Source: Poa pratensis
Taxonomy: Eukaryota; Streptophyta; Magnoliopsida; Poales; Poaceae
Reading direction: 5' to 3'
Length of the DNA: 64,000 nt
NCBI GenBank assembly: GCA_947311845.1
Contig: CAMZMU010000027.1
Location: forward strand, 72,396,184-72,460,183
The notes beneath the pieces are model-generated. The model searched no databases, had not been told where the DNA came from, and was given only the letters and a program-made list of their open reading frames with translations. Made by a program: the position numbers and the translations under genes. This document shows, in pieces, positions 34,303-45,291 of this stretch (its first letter is position 1; every line of letters begins with the position of its first letter).

Positions 34303-35696
34303 GTCTGGAAAAACCAAAACTGCCCCAGCTCCCGCGTTGTCCTCCTTTGGGCGACACGGGGGAAACCCTAGCCGCCGCCGCCGTAGGACACCGCCGCCGC
34401 ATCCCCGCTTCGCCTCCGCCGGAGGGGCCTCCGGCAAAGCCGCGCGCGCCCCTGGGAAGGTGGTGGCGGGGCGCTGTTTCGTCACTCCTCTCGACCGCGG
34501 GATCTACGGACGGAGGATCTAGCCATGGCGCGGCCCGCGGCGGCGGCGCCCGCCGCCGCACAAGGGCAGGTAGCTGTGGGCCGGAGACGGTTGCGGGGCT
34601 GGCGCGCGCTGGGTGGCCGCATCGGGCGGTCCCGTCTGACAAGGCACGGCCAGGAAGGGAGCTCCCCGTCGGCTCGTGGATGGCGGGAGGAGCAGTTGGC
34701 GCAGCGGCACGCGTGGGCCGGCGAGGTGGAGATGCTCGCCGCCGGCTTGAGGTGGCCCTCGGGGTGTTGGCTGCGGCGGCACAACAAAGGTAGCCGCTCC
34801 CGAGGGCGTGAAGACCGGTGCTGATGGCCGAATTGGAGGCTCGGTGGATGGCAACGGTGCTGCCCTGTCTCGCTGGCTGCTCCTTGCGCTTTGCGGACGA
34901 GTCGAGCTCCGGGCGAAAGCCTTGCCCCGACTTGGTCGGGGCCATCGACGGCGGCGCCTCCGGCGTCGTTCCCTTCTTGTTTGCGTCGGTTGGGAGCTTC
35001 GAGGCCATCCGACGCGAGCGGTTTCAACATCTCTGGGTGAAAACCTAAACCCCGCTGGAGTGGGCGGCGGCGACGGACACGTCGTTACCTTCTTGAAGGT
35101 GTCGCCTTGGAGATGTTGGCCATCGTGGTGCAACGGTTTCGCGAAGGCCAAGCAGGATGGAGTTGTGGTTGGGGAAGGCGGACGCCGGGGTGGCGGCCCC
35201 GGACGGTGGTGGACGTCGAGGTGGCGGCCTCGGTCTCCCACGCTATGACGGTTTATGAGGCAGAACCGTCGTTTAGCGTGGGTTTGGGTAGCGAACTGGA
35301 TGAAGACTGCGTGGGCAGAGGGTTCGTCGACCCGACTAGATCGTCCTCAGGCAATGCGAAGGTCTATCTGGTTGCTATACTGGGGCGGCGGCCCGGAACA
35401 GATGATTTTGGTGGCAACCTGGATGAAGACTGCGTGGGCAGAGGGTTCGTCGACCATGACTGGATCATCTTCGGGCAATGCGAAGACGATCTGGTTGTTA
35501 CGCCGGGGCGGCGGCCCCGGAGCAGGTGGTGTGTGTTGTGCTGTTAGTCGACTTGGATCGTGTGGGCGGCGAGTCGCTTCGTTTGTGTTATTCTTTTGTA
35601 CAACTTGTATGGTTTTTGGACCCGGTTTTTCTTATAAATTGGGTCAACTCTTTCTATCTATTCGGGCGGTGGATATGACCACTTTATAGCTCAAAA
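34303..35696 (+). mobile_element. Non-autonomous poly(A) retroposon in an LTR-element primer-binding site
   Basis: The 12 bp duplication aagtggtatcag at 34291-34302 and 35697-35708 flanks 1394 bp ending in an A run (ctcaaaaaa). This marks target-primed reverse transcription. The body is GC-rich with long but unconvincing overlapping frames on both strands, and no reverse transcriptase. Inside, 35297-35530 is a tandem duplication. It is the second element of this type in the window (compare 8595-10084); their sequences do not look closely alike by eye. Confidence 0.82.
35297..35530. repeat. Tandem duplication of about 118 bp
   Basis: ggatgaagactgcgtgggca and gagggttcgtcgacc occur at about 35299 and 35420, each followed by ggcaatgcgaag and ggggcggcggcccc/ggaa. 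Part of the 34303-35696 retroposon. Confidence 0.88.
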
Positions 35697-35708
35697 AAGT
35701 GGTATCAG

Positions 35709-36646
35709 AGCATGCAGTGCTCGGTTCGCCTCTACACTGCCCCGTGCTGTACTGTCAGCCACGGAACCATGCCTCGGTCATGGGCTGGCGACAAGAACAA
35801 GAAGGAATGTGTAGATTTCGAGTTCCTATAAAGCCTGTCGAAACTACTAGCATGTCTGAGCACAGACGACGCCGACGAAATGATGGGCTTGAAGCACAAG
35901 ATAGTTCATATATTGGAGCCCTAATCTTGAAGAATTGTTTTCATATATTTGTCAAGAATCAACATAGACATTCTTCTGCGAACTAGTACTCAAAGTTAGG
36001 TGACCCAGGCAAAGACATGTTTTTTTTAACATTTCCATCATATTTTTTTGATTTGTTTCTTGGTGAAACTTGTCGGCAAACATGTCATTGGTTGAAACCC
36101 ATGTGTGTATTCATCATCTTGAGAACTAGAAGAATACCTTGTGTGTCGCACCGGGAATGCGTTTTATGTAATATGTGTAAATGAAATGGGTATAAGACGC
36201 GTGAAATATGTAGTTGTCAATATTCAGTTGATCATAATAATCAAGACACTTTAACTCATGTGTAAGTGTTGAATATTTGAGGACTAAATATTGATGGCAT
36301 GAACAATTATATGGCTAACAAAAATGACATGTATAAGCTGCATGAAAGATGTACTATTATTAATTATTGTTAGCCAAGATGACATAGAAATTAATTGGCT
36401 AAAATAGTGTTTGATGTGGATAGCTTGTATGTTGAGATAGAAAAACAATTAATTTATCTTAAGGGAATTTTGCTTTATAAGAGATATATATTGCAATAAC
36501 GGGGACAGGTAGCACAGGGACTGAATGCAGTTGTTTTTTTTAGAAATTACACCCACCTTCTAATGCGCCAATTTAATGCATGAATCCCCGCTAAAATCAT
36601 CAGTGTCGTCTTCTTCATCCCCTGTTTCTCCCCGTAGGTGTTAGTT
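35709..36646. other. Remnant downstream of primer-binding site, no gene
   Basis: It begins agcatgcagtgctcgg, continuing the interrupted primer-binding site, so it should be the internal region of an old LTR element. The frame from 35699 shows no gag motif. The rest is AT-rich and featureless to my reading. Confidence 0.5.
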
Positions 36647-37095
36647 GCTCCCGATATCCAGTGCTCCCTCCAGATAATATTTTTTATGGGTTTCAAAAAA
36701 TTCTGAAAAAAAATCATGTGTGTAGGTAATTGTGTATACCATAAACATGTAAAATTTCAGTTTGAAATACTTTATATTATAGGCTATACAAAAATGGAAA
36801 AATGTGGTAAAACTTAGAGATTTGAATATAGGCACATTTAGATCCACAATTTGTCATTTTTGTATTTCTATAAACACAATGTATTTGGACTTGATATTTT
36901 ACACGTTTGTGAAATATACTTACCAGATTTTTCCATTTTTGTATATCTAAAAATATAATGTATTTGGAGTTGATATTTTACACGTTCATGAAATATACTA
37001 TTTACTACTCCCTGAATTTTGTTCAGAATTTTTTGAAACTCATAAATATTGATTATCATTTTTTTACATTGGAGGGTTCACTGGAGCTCGGGAGC
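36647..37095. mobile_element. Foldback element with long inverted ends
   Basis: The left end gctcccgatatccagtgctc and, read inverted, the right end gctcccgagctccagtgaac match. The arms continue through ccctcca and atgagtttcaaaaaattctga for about 65-75 bp. Inside, a segment with gatattttacacgttygtga is repeated about 77 bp apart (36890 and 36970). No clear target duplication was seen. It resembles Mutator-type foldback MITEs of grasses. Confidence 0.7.
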
Positions 37096-37875
37096 AAAAA
37101 GTCTCTACCGTCTTTCTCGCAGAATATCTTATCAATCTCTCGTAGCATGACCATAGCCTTCTGGTAAGGGCGTTGGAATCAAGACTCATCCGACAACGAT
37201 GATAACCGCAGTCTCGCTTTAATCGAGGATTCATTAGGAGCAAAATCCATGATGACGCCCTCTAGTGGCTACATCAATAAACTCAGATACTGACACAGAG
37301 TTGGAGTATACCGAGTCGGAGGAGTAGCACTCGGAGGATGGTGACGAGGACGAGAGAAGCCGATTGTCATCAAGAAGAAACGTCATCACCAAGACGATAG
37401 TGCGGAAGGGGTGCCTGCTAAAATATGAATGACTAGACTAGCTAATATATGTTGTAGGGAAGAGGAGCTGAAGCGTGAAGGGGGGTGGCCGGTGTGTGAT
37501 GTCGACTATAAAGCCGTCCGTTGGCCCTAAAATCATGGAGTCGTGGGGTTACCGTAAAGCACTTGTCCCGATCCAAGAGTTCCTTAGAACATCCAAAGGC
37601 ATTCTCCCTAAAATTAGTGTCGGATTCAAGTAGGGTGGATGTTCTGGTTTATCCAATAATTTTGGCCGTGACAATACTTTATTATTAGTATTTTTTTGGG
37701 TTTCCCGAACTGACAACCAAGTTTTTGACTAAAGAGTAAAAAAAGAGAAACCAGACTATGGTACTCGAAATTTCGGGTTCATTAATCCCAAAAGCCAGAA
37801 TTACATCACAACTGGAGGAAGGCGTGACGCGGTGAGTCAGCTTTGGCGCGGCAATGATGCTTGTGGTCTCCGTGC
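37096..37875. other. No gene recognised
   Basis: Short frames without domains. The sequence is the left target flank of CACTA 2 and is contiguous with 49868 onward when that element is removed. Confidence 0.5.
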
Positions 37876-38332
37876 CTGCACTAGTAGAAACAAGCCCATC
37901 TATCCCGGGTCCAGAGGGCCTTTGATCCCGGGTTTACAACCGGGATTAAATGGTCGGGACTAGAGGGGGGTGGCTTTTATCCCGGGTGTCCACGACCCGG
38001 GATAGATGGGCCTCCACGTGGGCGCGGCTGGGCGCGCAGGGGGGGGAGCTTTGGTCCCGGTTCGTGACACGAACCGGGACCAAAGGGTTTGCATCTTTTG
38101 TATTTTATTTGCTTATTTTTTAGGGTTTTCGATTTTTTGTTTTCCATTTAATTATTTCCTATTAATTAAGATCACGTTGCGCATACAAAGTCACACACAT
38201 ATATAAAGTTGACACATCGATCGATGTCACGCGTGATGCATACATATAAGTCACACACATACGTTTTGATACATATATAATTAAGTCACACACCGACATC
38301 ACGTTTCTCACGTCGAGATCACGTCAATTACA

Positions 38333-41300
38333 TTGGAGGCAGAAAATAATTTCTAGGGTGAAAAAATTCTCCGGATTTCTTCAGGACCTCCTTGTTCAAA
38401 AATCCTGCCAATTCCTCTTGAATTGCTATAAGGCGCTTCGTTGGTATGAGCTTGTCCTTCTCTCGTTCCATCTAGATCAATAAGAAAATGTGAAATCATC
38501 AGAAAATGTGAAAATGGAAATGAACACAAATATGGTAATGAAGTAATTGCCGAGAGTGTATACAGACCTCTGTTGTTCTGAGCTTTCTATCCCGCTGATG
38601 AACAAAAGATCGTATGTACTCGCAAACATAATATCCACATAAATTATTCCCTTGTGCCTGCCTCAGACACCACTTTACAAAGAATAGAATTTAATCAAAA
38701 TAACAATCAAGCATGATAATGGTGCTGAAACTAGAATTTAAAAGTTGCGCGGACATATATATATAGTACTACTACTTACCTTGGTTTCATACCAAAACAG
38801 GTGCGGTTTCCAAGTCCCACGAACCTCGGTAATGAACTTTTCCCAAACCCTGGCCGGCAAAAGAAAAAATCAAAGGACTTGAACGAACGAAAGAGATCGA
38901 TATATAGAGCGATAATGACTGAAGTTACCTCTGAAACATTGCTTGCAAGTTGATATAATCGTCCATATCTTTCCTTAACGAGTCCAGGACTTGAACGCAT
39001 GCTTGTTCAGGTCTAATGTCTACCAGAATCCAATGGTTGCTTCACACATTTATATGTCCATGAGTTACACTAAACATCGAGTAAGCAAAGTAGAATGTGT
39101 AGAAGGTACGGTAACACTCACCTGAAGTTGTAAGGAAGAAGTATATCTTCACATGTATGGTGTTTCACTAGATATTGGAGCATGTAATGCTCGGTGTCCT
39201 CGGGATGGTTCCTTACGGTTACTTCATGAATCCAATATGGGTCCATGAACCCTAAACTATAGATTCCGTTGTCTCTGCATTCGACGATCTTCATTCTGCA
39301 TATATAATAGCGTACAAAAGAATAAAGTTAGATAATTGGCAACGAACGAGCTGAGATAGAGACTTAATTAAATTGCATAAAATAAATCACTTACAAACAA
39401 TAGCAGCTGATGATGGCTTTGTCGAGGGAGTCTTGATTGAATAACTGAAATATTTCGTCAAACGGCACATACATCGCGTTATCCTCTAAATAATGGTCTT
39501 TCTTATATGAAACGTGGAAATACTCATGGTGCCTTTACGGCTCCCTCGTACCACTCATGCAAACGTCGCAATTGTGTCGGCAGAGATTTGACCATCTCAG
39601 GTCTGACCAAGGGCTTCCCGTAGGCATATGTCCATGCATACATATACTCTTTGGGGTTTTCTATGCGAATTGTGTCTTGCTGTATTTCCTTATCGGACAC
39701 CACTTTGAACGCGGGGACCGACTGGTTTGCCTGTTCTCCGAGCTGGGCCACTTGTTTCCCGGATTTCTTATTAGCTTCCCTCTTTTGGCGAAATGCAGCC
39801 TCCTTCTCCTGCTGGGCCTTTTTAGCTGCCATCTGCTGCTGCTCCCTCTTTTGGCGACATGCCTCATTCTCCTGCAAATTCCGTTCTCTAATTAACTTTT
39901 CAATGGTACGATCATAGTCGTCTCGCAGAATAGGCGGCCGTGCCGGCCCAGTCGATAGATTTTTCAGAAATTGTGCCACTTTTCCCGGTGCTATTACCTC
40001 CTTTCGCATGTGCCGTTTCGGTGCCAATTGTTTTTTCACATCAGCTCGCACCGACTCCTCGAGTTCCTCTGGAGTCAAGTCGTAGGATCTCTTTGGAAGA
40101 GGCTTTCGCAACTCACGTTCCTCTCGAGTTTCTGGCGGGAAGTTTAAAGCGCACCTCTCTGTATATTTCGACGGGATCTTTAGTTTCCGCGAAACAGAGC
40201 GCACTCTCTCTTGAGGTGGTGGGGATGGACTCGGGCTGGGCTCCCGACAGTCGTCACGAGGTGGCGAGGATGCATCTTGAGGTGGGGGGGATGGATCTTG
40301 AGGTGGTGGTGCAGGGGATGGATCATGACGTGGGGAGGGAGGATCTTGAGGTGGGGGGATGGATCATGACGTGGGGAGGGTGGATCTTGAGGTGGGGGGT
40401 TGCTACTTGGAGGAGTCGGTGGCCTTGGCGGCGGCAATTTGGAAACAAGATGTATTTCTTTGGCCACAGAATGATGGACTTCTTGGCATCTCCTAGTGTC
40501 CTCTCGCCGTCACCTCCAGGAATGTCAAGATTTAGATTAGCATATAACGGCACAATGTCATCCACCCCGACAATAGCATAGCCAGCTGGAATCCCGCCGA
40601 GATGGTACCTTGGTCCAGGTTCATTCAGTAAAGCATAGCCGACCGCCACCTTGAAGGACAAGTTGCCCATTGCCATATGTAGCTCGCATTCTGTCTTCTC
40701 CGTGATATCATCCACGGGGTATCGAGTCGGCGGCGCTTCAAGTTCAGAATGTTCCATCTGCGTGGAACCCACGCTGCTTTTTTGCTGATTAGATGGGCGG
40801 CTTCGACTTCTGGACTTTCTAGCTGCACACGAGATTCCCTTTGCTGACTTTGCTCCAGCTGATGCACCTTGCGTTCCAATGCCGATAACCGGTCGCTCTC
40901 CTCCTTTTTCTTTCTCTGACGGCTTCTATAAGTGTGAGCGTCTGCCGGAAAACCTTGTGCCCAAGTAACTCCGTATCCATAACCTCGTACTCGTCCAACT
41001 TTTTCAGGATTCCCGAGTGCGAGTGACAGCTCGTCTTTCTCTCTGTCGACCTTGTAGGTTCCATTTCGAACTTGCTCTATTGCTTTCTCAAGTTCTGTGG
41101 TTATAAACCTAATCTTTGCCTCCCATTTTCCCTGAGCAACAATCTTCCCTGTGTCAGGGTCCAACCCAGCGCCATGCGCGAACAACCAAAATTTGGACCT
41201 ATCGGGCCAGCCCGCTGTCTGTGGAATCTTCCCCTCATCAAGCAGTTTTGCTTCAAATGCTTCCCACTTAGGCACGGCAGCCTTGTAGCCACCTGCCCCC

Positions 41301-42204
41301 AAAGTGTGGTGATATTCCTTCTTCGCAGCATTTAACTTGTTTCTTTCCGATCGGGCCACAGCGGCCTCCGATTCTCTTTGCTCTTTAAATAAGGGCCACT
41401 GGTCGTTTAGCTTCACTTGTGCTCCGGTGAATACTGGAGTGTATTCAGGATCTTTTTCCTTCTCTTCACAATAATCTTTCCATATAGTTTTCTTGTGGGT
41501 TCGGAACTGTTCGGCAGCCTTGCCAAGAGTCCACTCCTTGACTTTCTCCATCCACTTCTCGTTTTCTGTCACTTCTGGAGGCAGGGTGACCTTTGTCAAG
41601 AGCTTCTCCCAAAACAAATCTTTTGTTTGGTCGTCGACATAAGTCCAAGTCTTGCTCCCGTCCTTCCGCGGATGCCATTCTTGACATGTGATCGGTACCA
41701 TGTCCCTAACTAAAACTCCGCATTGGTTTATAAATTTGCGGCGGCACTCTAAGGGTTTCATTGGTTGGCCAGTAGCATCGACGGGCCTCGAGGCTTCATG
41801 GCTTTCGACACTTTCGACACTCTAGATGCAGATGTTTTGGTTGTTCCAGAGGGCTAAAAGAAAAAAGATTCGTTAATAACCGCAAGATCAAATAATTAAG
41901 CTATGTCATCGATCAACAGAGGCTTAATTAATATATATACCTCGCCTGAGTTTGTTACTATCACTTCCTTCTCTACCCAAATTTCTGCTCCCTCACCGGA
42001 GTCATTGAGAAATTGGGAGCTGAATTCCTCTAAATTTGCCACATCGTCTTCTTCACCGACAGGCGCGGCTGCACGTCCTGCTATAATCATACACATTCGC
42101 TCTTCACGGTCCTCATCTCTAACGCCGAGGCCCGGAAAAAGTGGATCCAATGGCTCTCCACGCTCCTCGTCTATGCCGAAGTCGTCCGGACAATTTGGAT
42201 CCAT
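38333..42204 (-). pseudogene. CACTA ORF2: transposase_24-type protein with C-terminal Ulp1 domain
   Basis: Exon 42204-41941 (acidic, starts MDPNCPDDFGIDEERGE) splices to 41853. The next part carries the plant transposase region (RRKFINQCGVLVRDMVPITC, DLFWEKLLTKVTLPPE). A conserved region of the DUF8039 type follows (AMGNLSFKVAVGYALL), then a Pro/His-rich linker and a basic helix-rich segment. Ulp1 exons between about 39540 and 38333 hold the catalytic set: His in NHWILVDIRP, Asp in VQVLDSLRKD, and Gln/Cys in AQGNNLCGYYVCEYI. Shifts near 41790, 40780, 40440, 40205 and 39530 break the frame, mostly around the minisatellite linker, while the Ulp1 exons keep their splice sites. In En/Spm-type elements the TNPA-like protein binds subterminal repeats; the Ulp1 part would act on SUMO-like conjugates. 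Confidence 0.88.
40215..40405. repeat. Minisatellite in the transposase_24 linker
   Basis: Variants of gatcttgaggtggggggat and ggatcatgacgtggggaggg alternate about eight times. On the coding strand they give Pro/His-rich residues. Length change here explains part of the frame loss in the gene. Confidence 0.85.
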
Positions 42205-43359
42205 GGCTCAATTAATGTGCCTACAATCAATTTTGTAACAAGAATATGATTATCCATATGTAAAATTAAATGACACTCAAATCCATGGCTCAATTACATC
42301 TAAAATTTGCAAAAGAAGAAATCGACAAAGAACAAATTATTTCATAGCAACTATACAAATTTATACCAAATACCACTAACTATTAACACCACAATTTCTT
42401 AGCAACTATAATCATAGCTAATACCTAATATCAACTACCACTAACTATTAACACCACAATTTCTTCAACGAATTCTACCACTAACTATTAACAGTACAAT
42501 TTCTAACAATACAATTCATAGTTAATAGCTATTTTAAAATTCATAGCACTAATTTAAAACCCCTAAGTTTAAACAAAAAAATCTAGTAACAATTTTTTCT
42601 ACAAATTAAACCCCTAACCTCAAAATTTGTAACATTTCCTAACCTAACAAATTTCTAGCATTTCCTAAAATTTCTAACATTCTCTAAAAATTGCTAATCT
42701 ACATACTAACAGTACACACAATCTACAAAATTATGAAAAAAAAACTCTCACCTTGGACGGCCGGAGTACGGTGGTGGTGGTGGAGCACAGCGGCAGAGGT
42801 GGGGAGGGCGGGGCCACGCCGGAGCGTGCGGCGGCAGAGGTGGAGGGTAGGGCCGCGCTGGGCAGGGCTTCGGCTGGAGACGGCACGGGAGGCGCCGCGG
42901 CGACACGGGAGGGCGGGCCGGGCAGAGCTGGAACCGGGGCAGGTAGTACGCGGGCGCGGCGGCAGGGCAGCACCTCCGGCGACGGCGGCAGGGCAGCACC
43001 CTGTGGCAGGGCAAACGCGGGCGGCGGTGCGGCGGCGTCACGGGAGGGCGGGGCAGAGGTGGAGGGCCGCACCGTAGAATCGGGCGGGGCCAGGGCGCGG
43101 CGTTGAGGAGGGGACGCGGCGTCAGGGTAGCACGGCGTCGGCGCCGAAATCGGAGAGGCCGGGGCGCGGATGCGGCAGCCGTGCGGCGTACGGGGAGGGG
43201 CGGCGCGACGTCGGAGAGGCCGGCCGGGGCGCGGAGCGGTAGCCTTGCGGCGTCGAGGAGGGGCGGCGGCGTCGGGGAGGAAGAGGCGTCGATTAATTTG
43301 GACACTTGGTGAAAAAACGGGGTGGAAACCACCCAAATCCCGCGGAAATCGACCTTTCA
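42205..43359. other. Leader region of CACTA 2 ORF2, AT-rich then GC-rich
   Basis: 42240-42730 is AT-rich with repeated ccactaactattaacaccac. 42745-43310 is strongly GC-rich, with long frames on both strands that look like composition artefacts (Arg/Ala/Pro-rich). It lies upstream of the minus-strand ORF2 start at 42204 and probably holds its promoter and leader. Confidence 0.5.
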
Positions 43360-43786
43360 TCCCGGTTCGTGGCTGGAACCGGGATGGATGACCCTTTCAT
43401 CCCGGTTGGTAACACCAACCGGGACCAAAGGTCTGTCTGGGCCACGAAAAATTGCGCGCGAAGCCCAGCAGGCCTTTTGTCCCGGTTGGTGTTACCAACC
43501 GGGATGAATGGTGTTTTTCTTTTTTTTTCTTGTTTTTTTTCTTATTTCTATTTCTGTTTTCTTTTTCTTTTACATCTATTAATTTAATTGCTTTTGTAGT
43601 TTTGTTTTTCTTTTACATGTTTTTGAATTGTTATTTTAGTTTCTTTTTAAAATTTAACTTAAATGGTCCAATATATATGAAAGGCCTTTTTTTTCTTGTT
43701 TCTATTTGTGTTTTCTTTTTCTTTTATATCTATTGATTTAATTGCTTTCGTGATAAATTTGAATTTTGAATGAGATAAGGTTTATC

Positions 43787-43886
43787 TTTCTTCCTTATAT
43801 AAAGGCCAGGGGCCGGGATAAGGTGGGGTTGGTGGGGGCTGGGATAAGGTTTATCTTTCCTCCTTATATAAAGGCCAGGGGCCGGG
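43787..43886 (+). promoter_or_regulatory. Duplicated TATA-box segment
   Basis: ccttatataaaggccagggg occurs at 43793 and again at 43863, part of a direct duplication of about 70 bp containing ataaggtttatctttc. Each copy has a good plant TATA box. The second lies about 240 bp upstream of the ATG at 44114, with a possible leader intron between (acceptor ttttttcag at 44088-44096). Confidence 0.6.
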
Positions 43887-44113
43887 AGACCTGAGAGCCT
43901 GCCCCTGCTCCGCCGCCCTTGTCTGCGCCGCTCGACGCCCTCCTCCGCGCCCGTGGCCTCCGCCGGCGCCGCGCTATATCCTCCACTCCACCGTGGACCT
44001 CCCCTCCGTCCCCATGCCAAGGTGCTGCCCTCTCCCTCCCCTACCTAGGTTGCACGCACCTTAGTTGTTTGATCAAATTCCCCACTCATTTTTTCAGATC
44101 TCGGCGGGAATCG

Positions 44114-44506
44114 ATGACGACCACCCATTTGTTGGAACCGGGCAGTGTCCGGGACTGGGCTCTGCCGGGCTGGCACTGGGAGGTGTCTTCCGGGACGCGT
44201 AGTTTGGTGAGGAATCCGGGTGACATCGTCGACCCAGATCTTGTTTGGTGGCCGTCGCGTGGGCCAGCCTCGGTGCAGAGGCCGCCGGCCCCCGAGGTGG
44301 AGGTGCGTCACCGTATCAGAGAGGAGGACGAGCACGTCCGTCGTTACCTGGTTAGGTTGGATACGCAAGCGGTGCATGATAATATGTGGTATACACTTCA
44401 TAGGGATCCTCCTCATGTGAGTATTGCCCCAGTGATGGTTCCTTATCTTTGGGTGCAAGCCGCCGGCCGCTCAGCACCTCGCGGCTTAGGACCCATTAAA
44501 AGTTAG
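44114..44506 (+). CDS. Hypothetical 130-residue protein inside CACTA 2
   Basis: The ATG in gaatcgATGACG follows a likely splice acceptor (ttttttcag) and TATA boxes upstream. The protein contains WALPGWHWEVSSGTRSLVRN, DLVWWPSRGP, a charged stretch (RHRIREEDEHVRRYLVRLD) and MWYTLHRDPPHVSIAP. I do not recognise a domain. It is transcribed opposite to the CACTA genes, has gene-like composition, and is followed by an AT-rich tail with aataaag at 44537. It could be a captured host gene or a gene of the nested CACTA derivative. The open frame plus promoter-like context supports a real gene; the function is unknown. Confidence 0.5.
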   Translation: MTTTHLLEPGSVRDWALPGWHWEVSSGTRSLVRNPGDIVDPDLVWWPSRGPASVQRPPAPEVEVRHRIREEDEHVRRYLVRLDTQAVHDNMWYTLHRDPPHVSIAPVMVPYLWVQAAGRSAPRGLGPIKS

Positions 44507-44835
44507 TTATATTATTCGTGATGTATTATGGATTAAATAAAGATGTATGCGTGATACTTTTGAATATTTGATCAATGATGTTTTTGTAAAGTGAGGACAA
44601 TAATGTTCCCTGCTTTGAATTATTCTGCAATCCCCTTTTATAAAGCGACGGTTACCGCTGGCAGACACATGTGACTGACACGAGTCGTGACCGCGAAGCC
44701 CGCCTTTAGTCCCGGTTGGTGTTACCAGCCGGGACTAAAGAAGCACACGGATCGTGTGTTTCTTTCAAGCGCTTGTGAGCCGTTGGATTAGGGGTGTGTT
44801 TCGTTTGAGGGCTTGTGAGCTGTTGGATCAGCACT

Positions 44836-45176
44836 CCCCACCACCACCACCACTCCCACCTCATCCACAGGTACACTTTCTAATCGCCTATAAATAGCGG
44901 CATCCCTGTTGCGAACGGCACACAACGAGCATCTACCTTCGCCACCGAATCCAATGGCTGGATTTAGCCTACCTGCTGGCATGTTCCTTGGCATTATTGT
45001 GTTCGTCCTTGTTCACCGGCCAGCCATTGGAGCCACCTCCTGTAGGTCAGTGAACAATGACAACACAACGACGCTGTTGGAAACACAAGCCCTCAGGTAG
45101 GTTGAATCCAGCCACTGGATTAGGGTGACGCAATGATGAATTGCTGAGGAGGTGGGAGTGGTGGTGGTGGTGGTGG
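44836..45176. repeat. Inverted duplication of a small gene-like segment
   Basis: The left arm from 44836 (ccaccaccaccaccactccc...) matches the inverted right arm ending at 45176 (...gggagtggtggtggtggtgg). Inner matches include aatccaatggctggatt (44949) against inverted aatccagtggctggatt (45108), and cctacctg in both. The right arm, read on the minus strand, also encodes AGFNLPEG, mirroring AGFSLPAG of the left arm. The sequence is therefore a degenerate inverted gene duplication that could give a long hairpin transcript. Confidence 0.75.
44954..45100 (+). CDS. Possible 48-residue secreted peptide in left arm
   Basis: A TATA box (tataaatag at 44889) lies 65 bp upstream of the ATG. The peptide has a signal-like hydrophobic stretch (MFLGIIVFVLVHRPAIGA) and a short polar tail. 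It overlaps the inverted duplication, and its 3' end runs into the loop, so it is probably the 5' piece of a host secreted-protein gene rather than a complete gene. No family recognised. Confidence 0.35.
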   Translation: MAGFSLPAGMFLGIIVFVLVHRPAIGATSCRSVNNDNTTTLLETQALR

Positions 45177-45210
45177 AAGTGGTAGCCATGCCCCTCGGTC
45201 CGATCCAAGC

Positions 45211-45291
45211 AGCGGCAAGGCGCTCTGATGATCTGCGACATTCCCAACACTTTTTGGGATGGTCGTAGATCATCAGAGACGTCTTGCCGCT
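45211..45291. other. Near-perfect 37 bp stem hairpin, candidate small-RNA precursor
   Basis: The left arm 45211-45247 (agcggcaaggcgctctgatg...) pairs with the right arm 45254-45291 (...catcagagacgtcttgccgct). The loop is 6 bases, with one bulge, two G-U type pairs and two mismatches. Weaker pairing extends outward. Stem length and loop fit a plant miRNA-like or hairpin siRNA precursor. Whether it is transcribed or processed is unknown. Confidence 0.7.

Noticed and set aside
34283..35241. Long overlapping frames on both strands (up to 241 codons)
   Set aside because: They are Arg/Ala/Pro-rich by base composition, overlap on opposite strands, show no domain, and lie wholly inside a retroposon.
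36647..37095. Target duplication for the foldback element
   Set aside because: No matching 3-10 bp flanks could be found, so the element class was left open.
42731..43360. GC-rich frames of up to 209 codons on both strands
   Set aside because: Composition artefacts in the leader region of CACTA 2 ORF2, with no domain or splice support.
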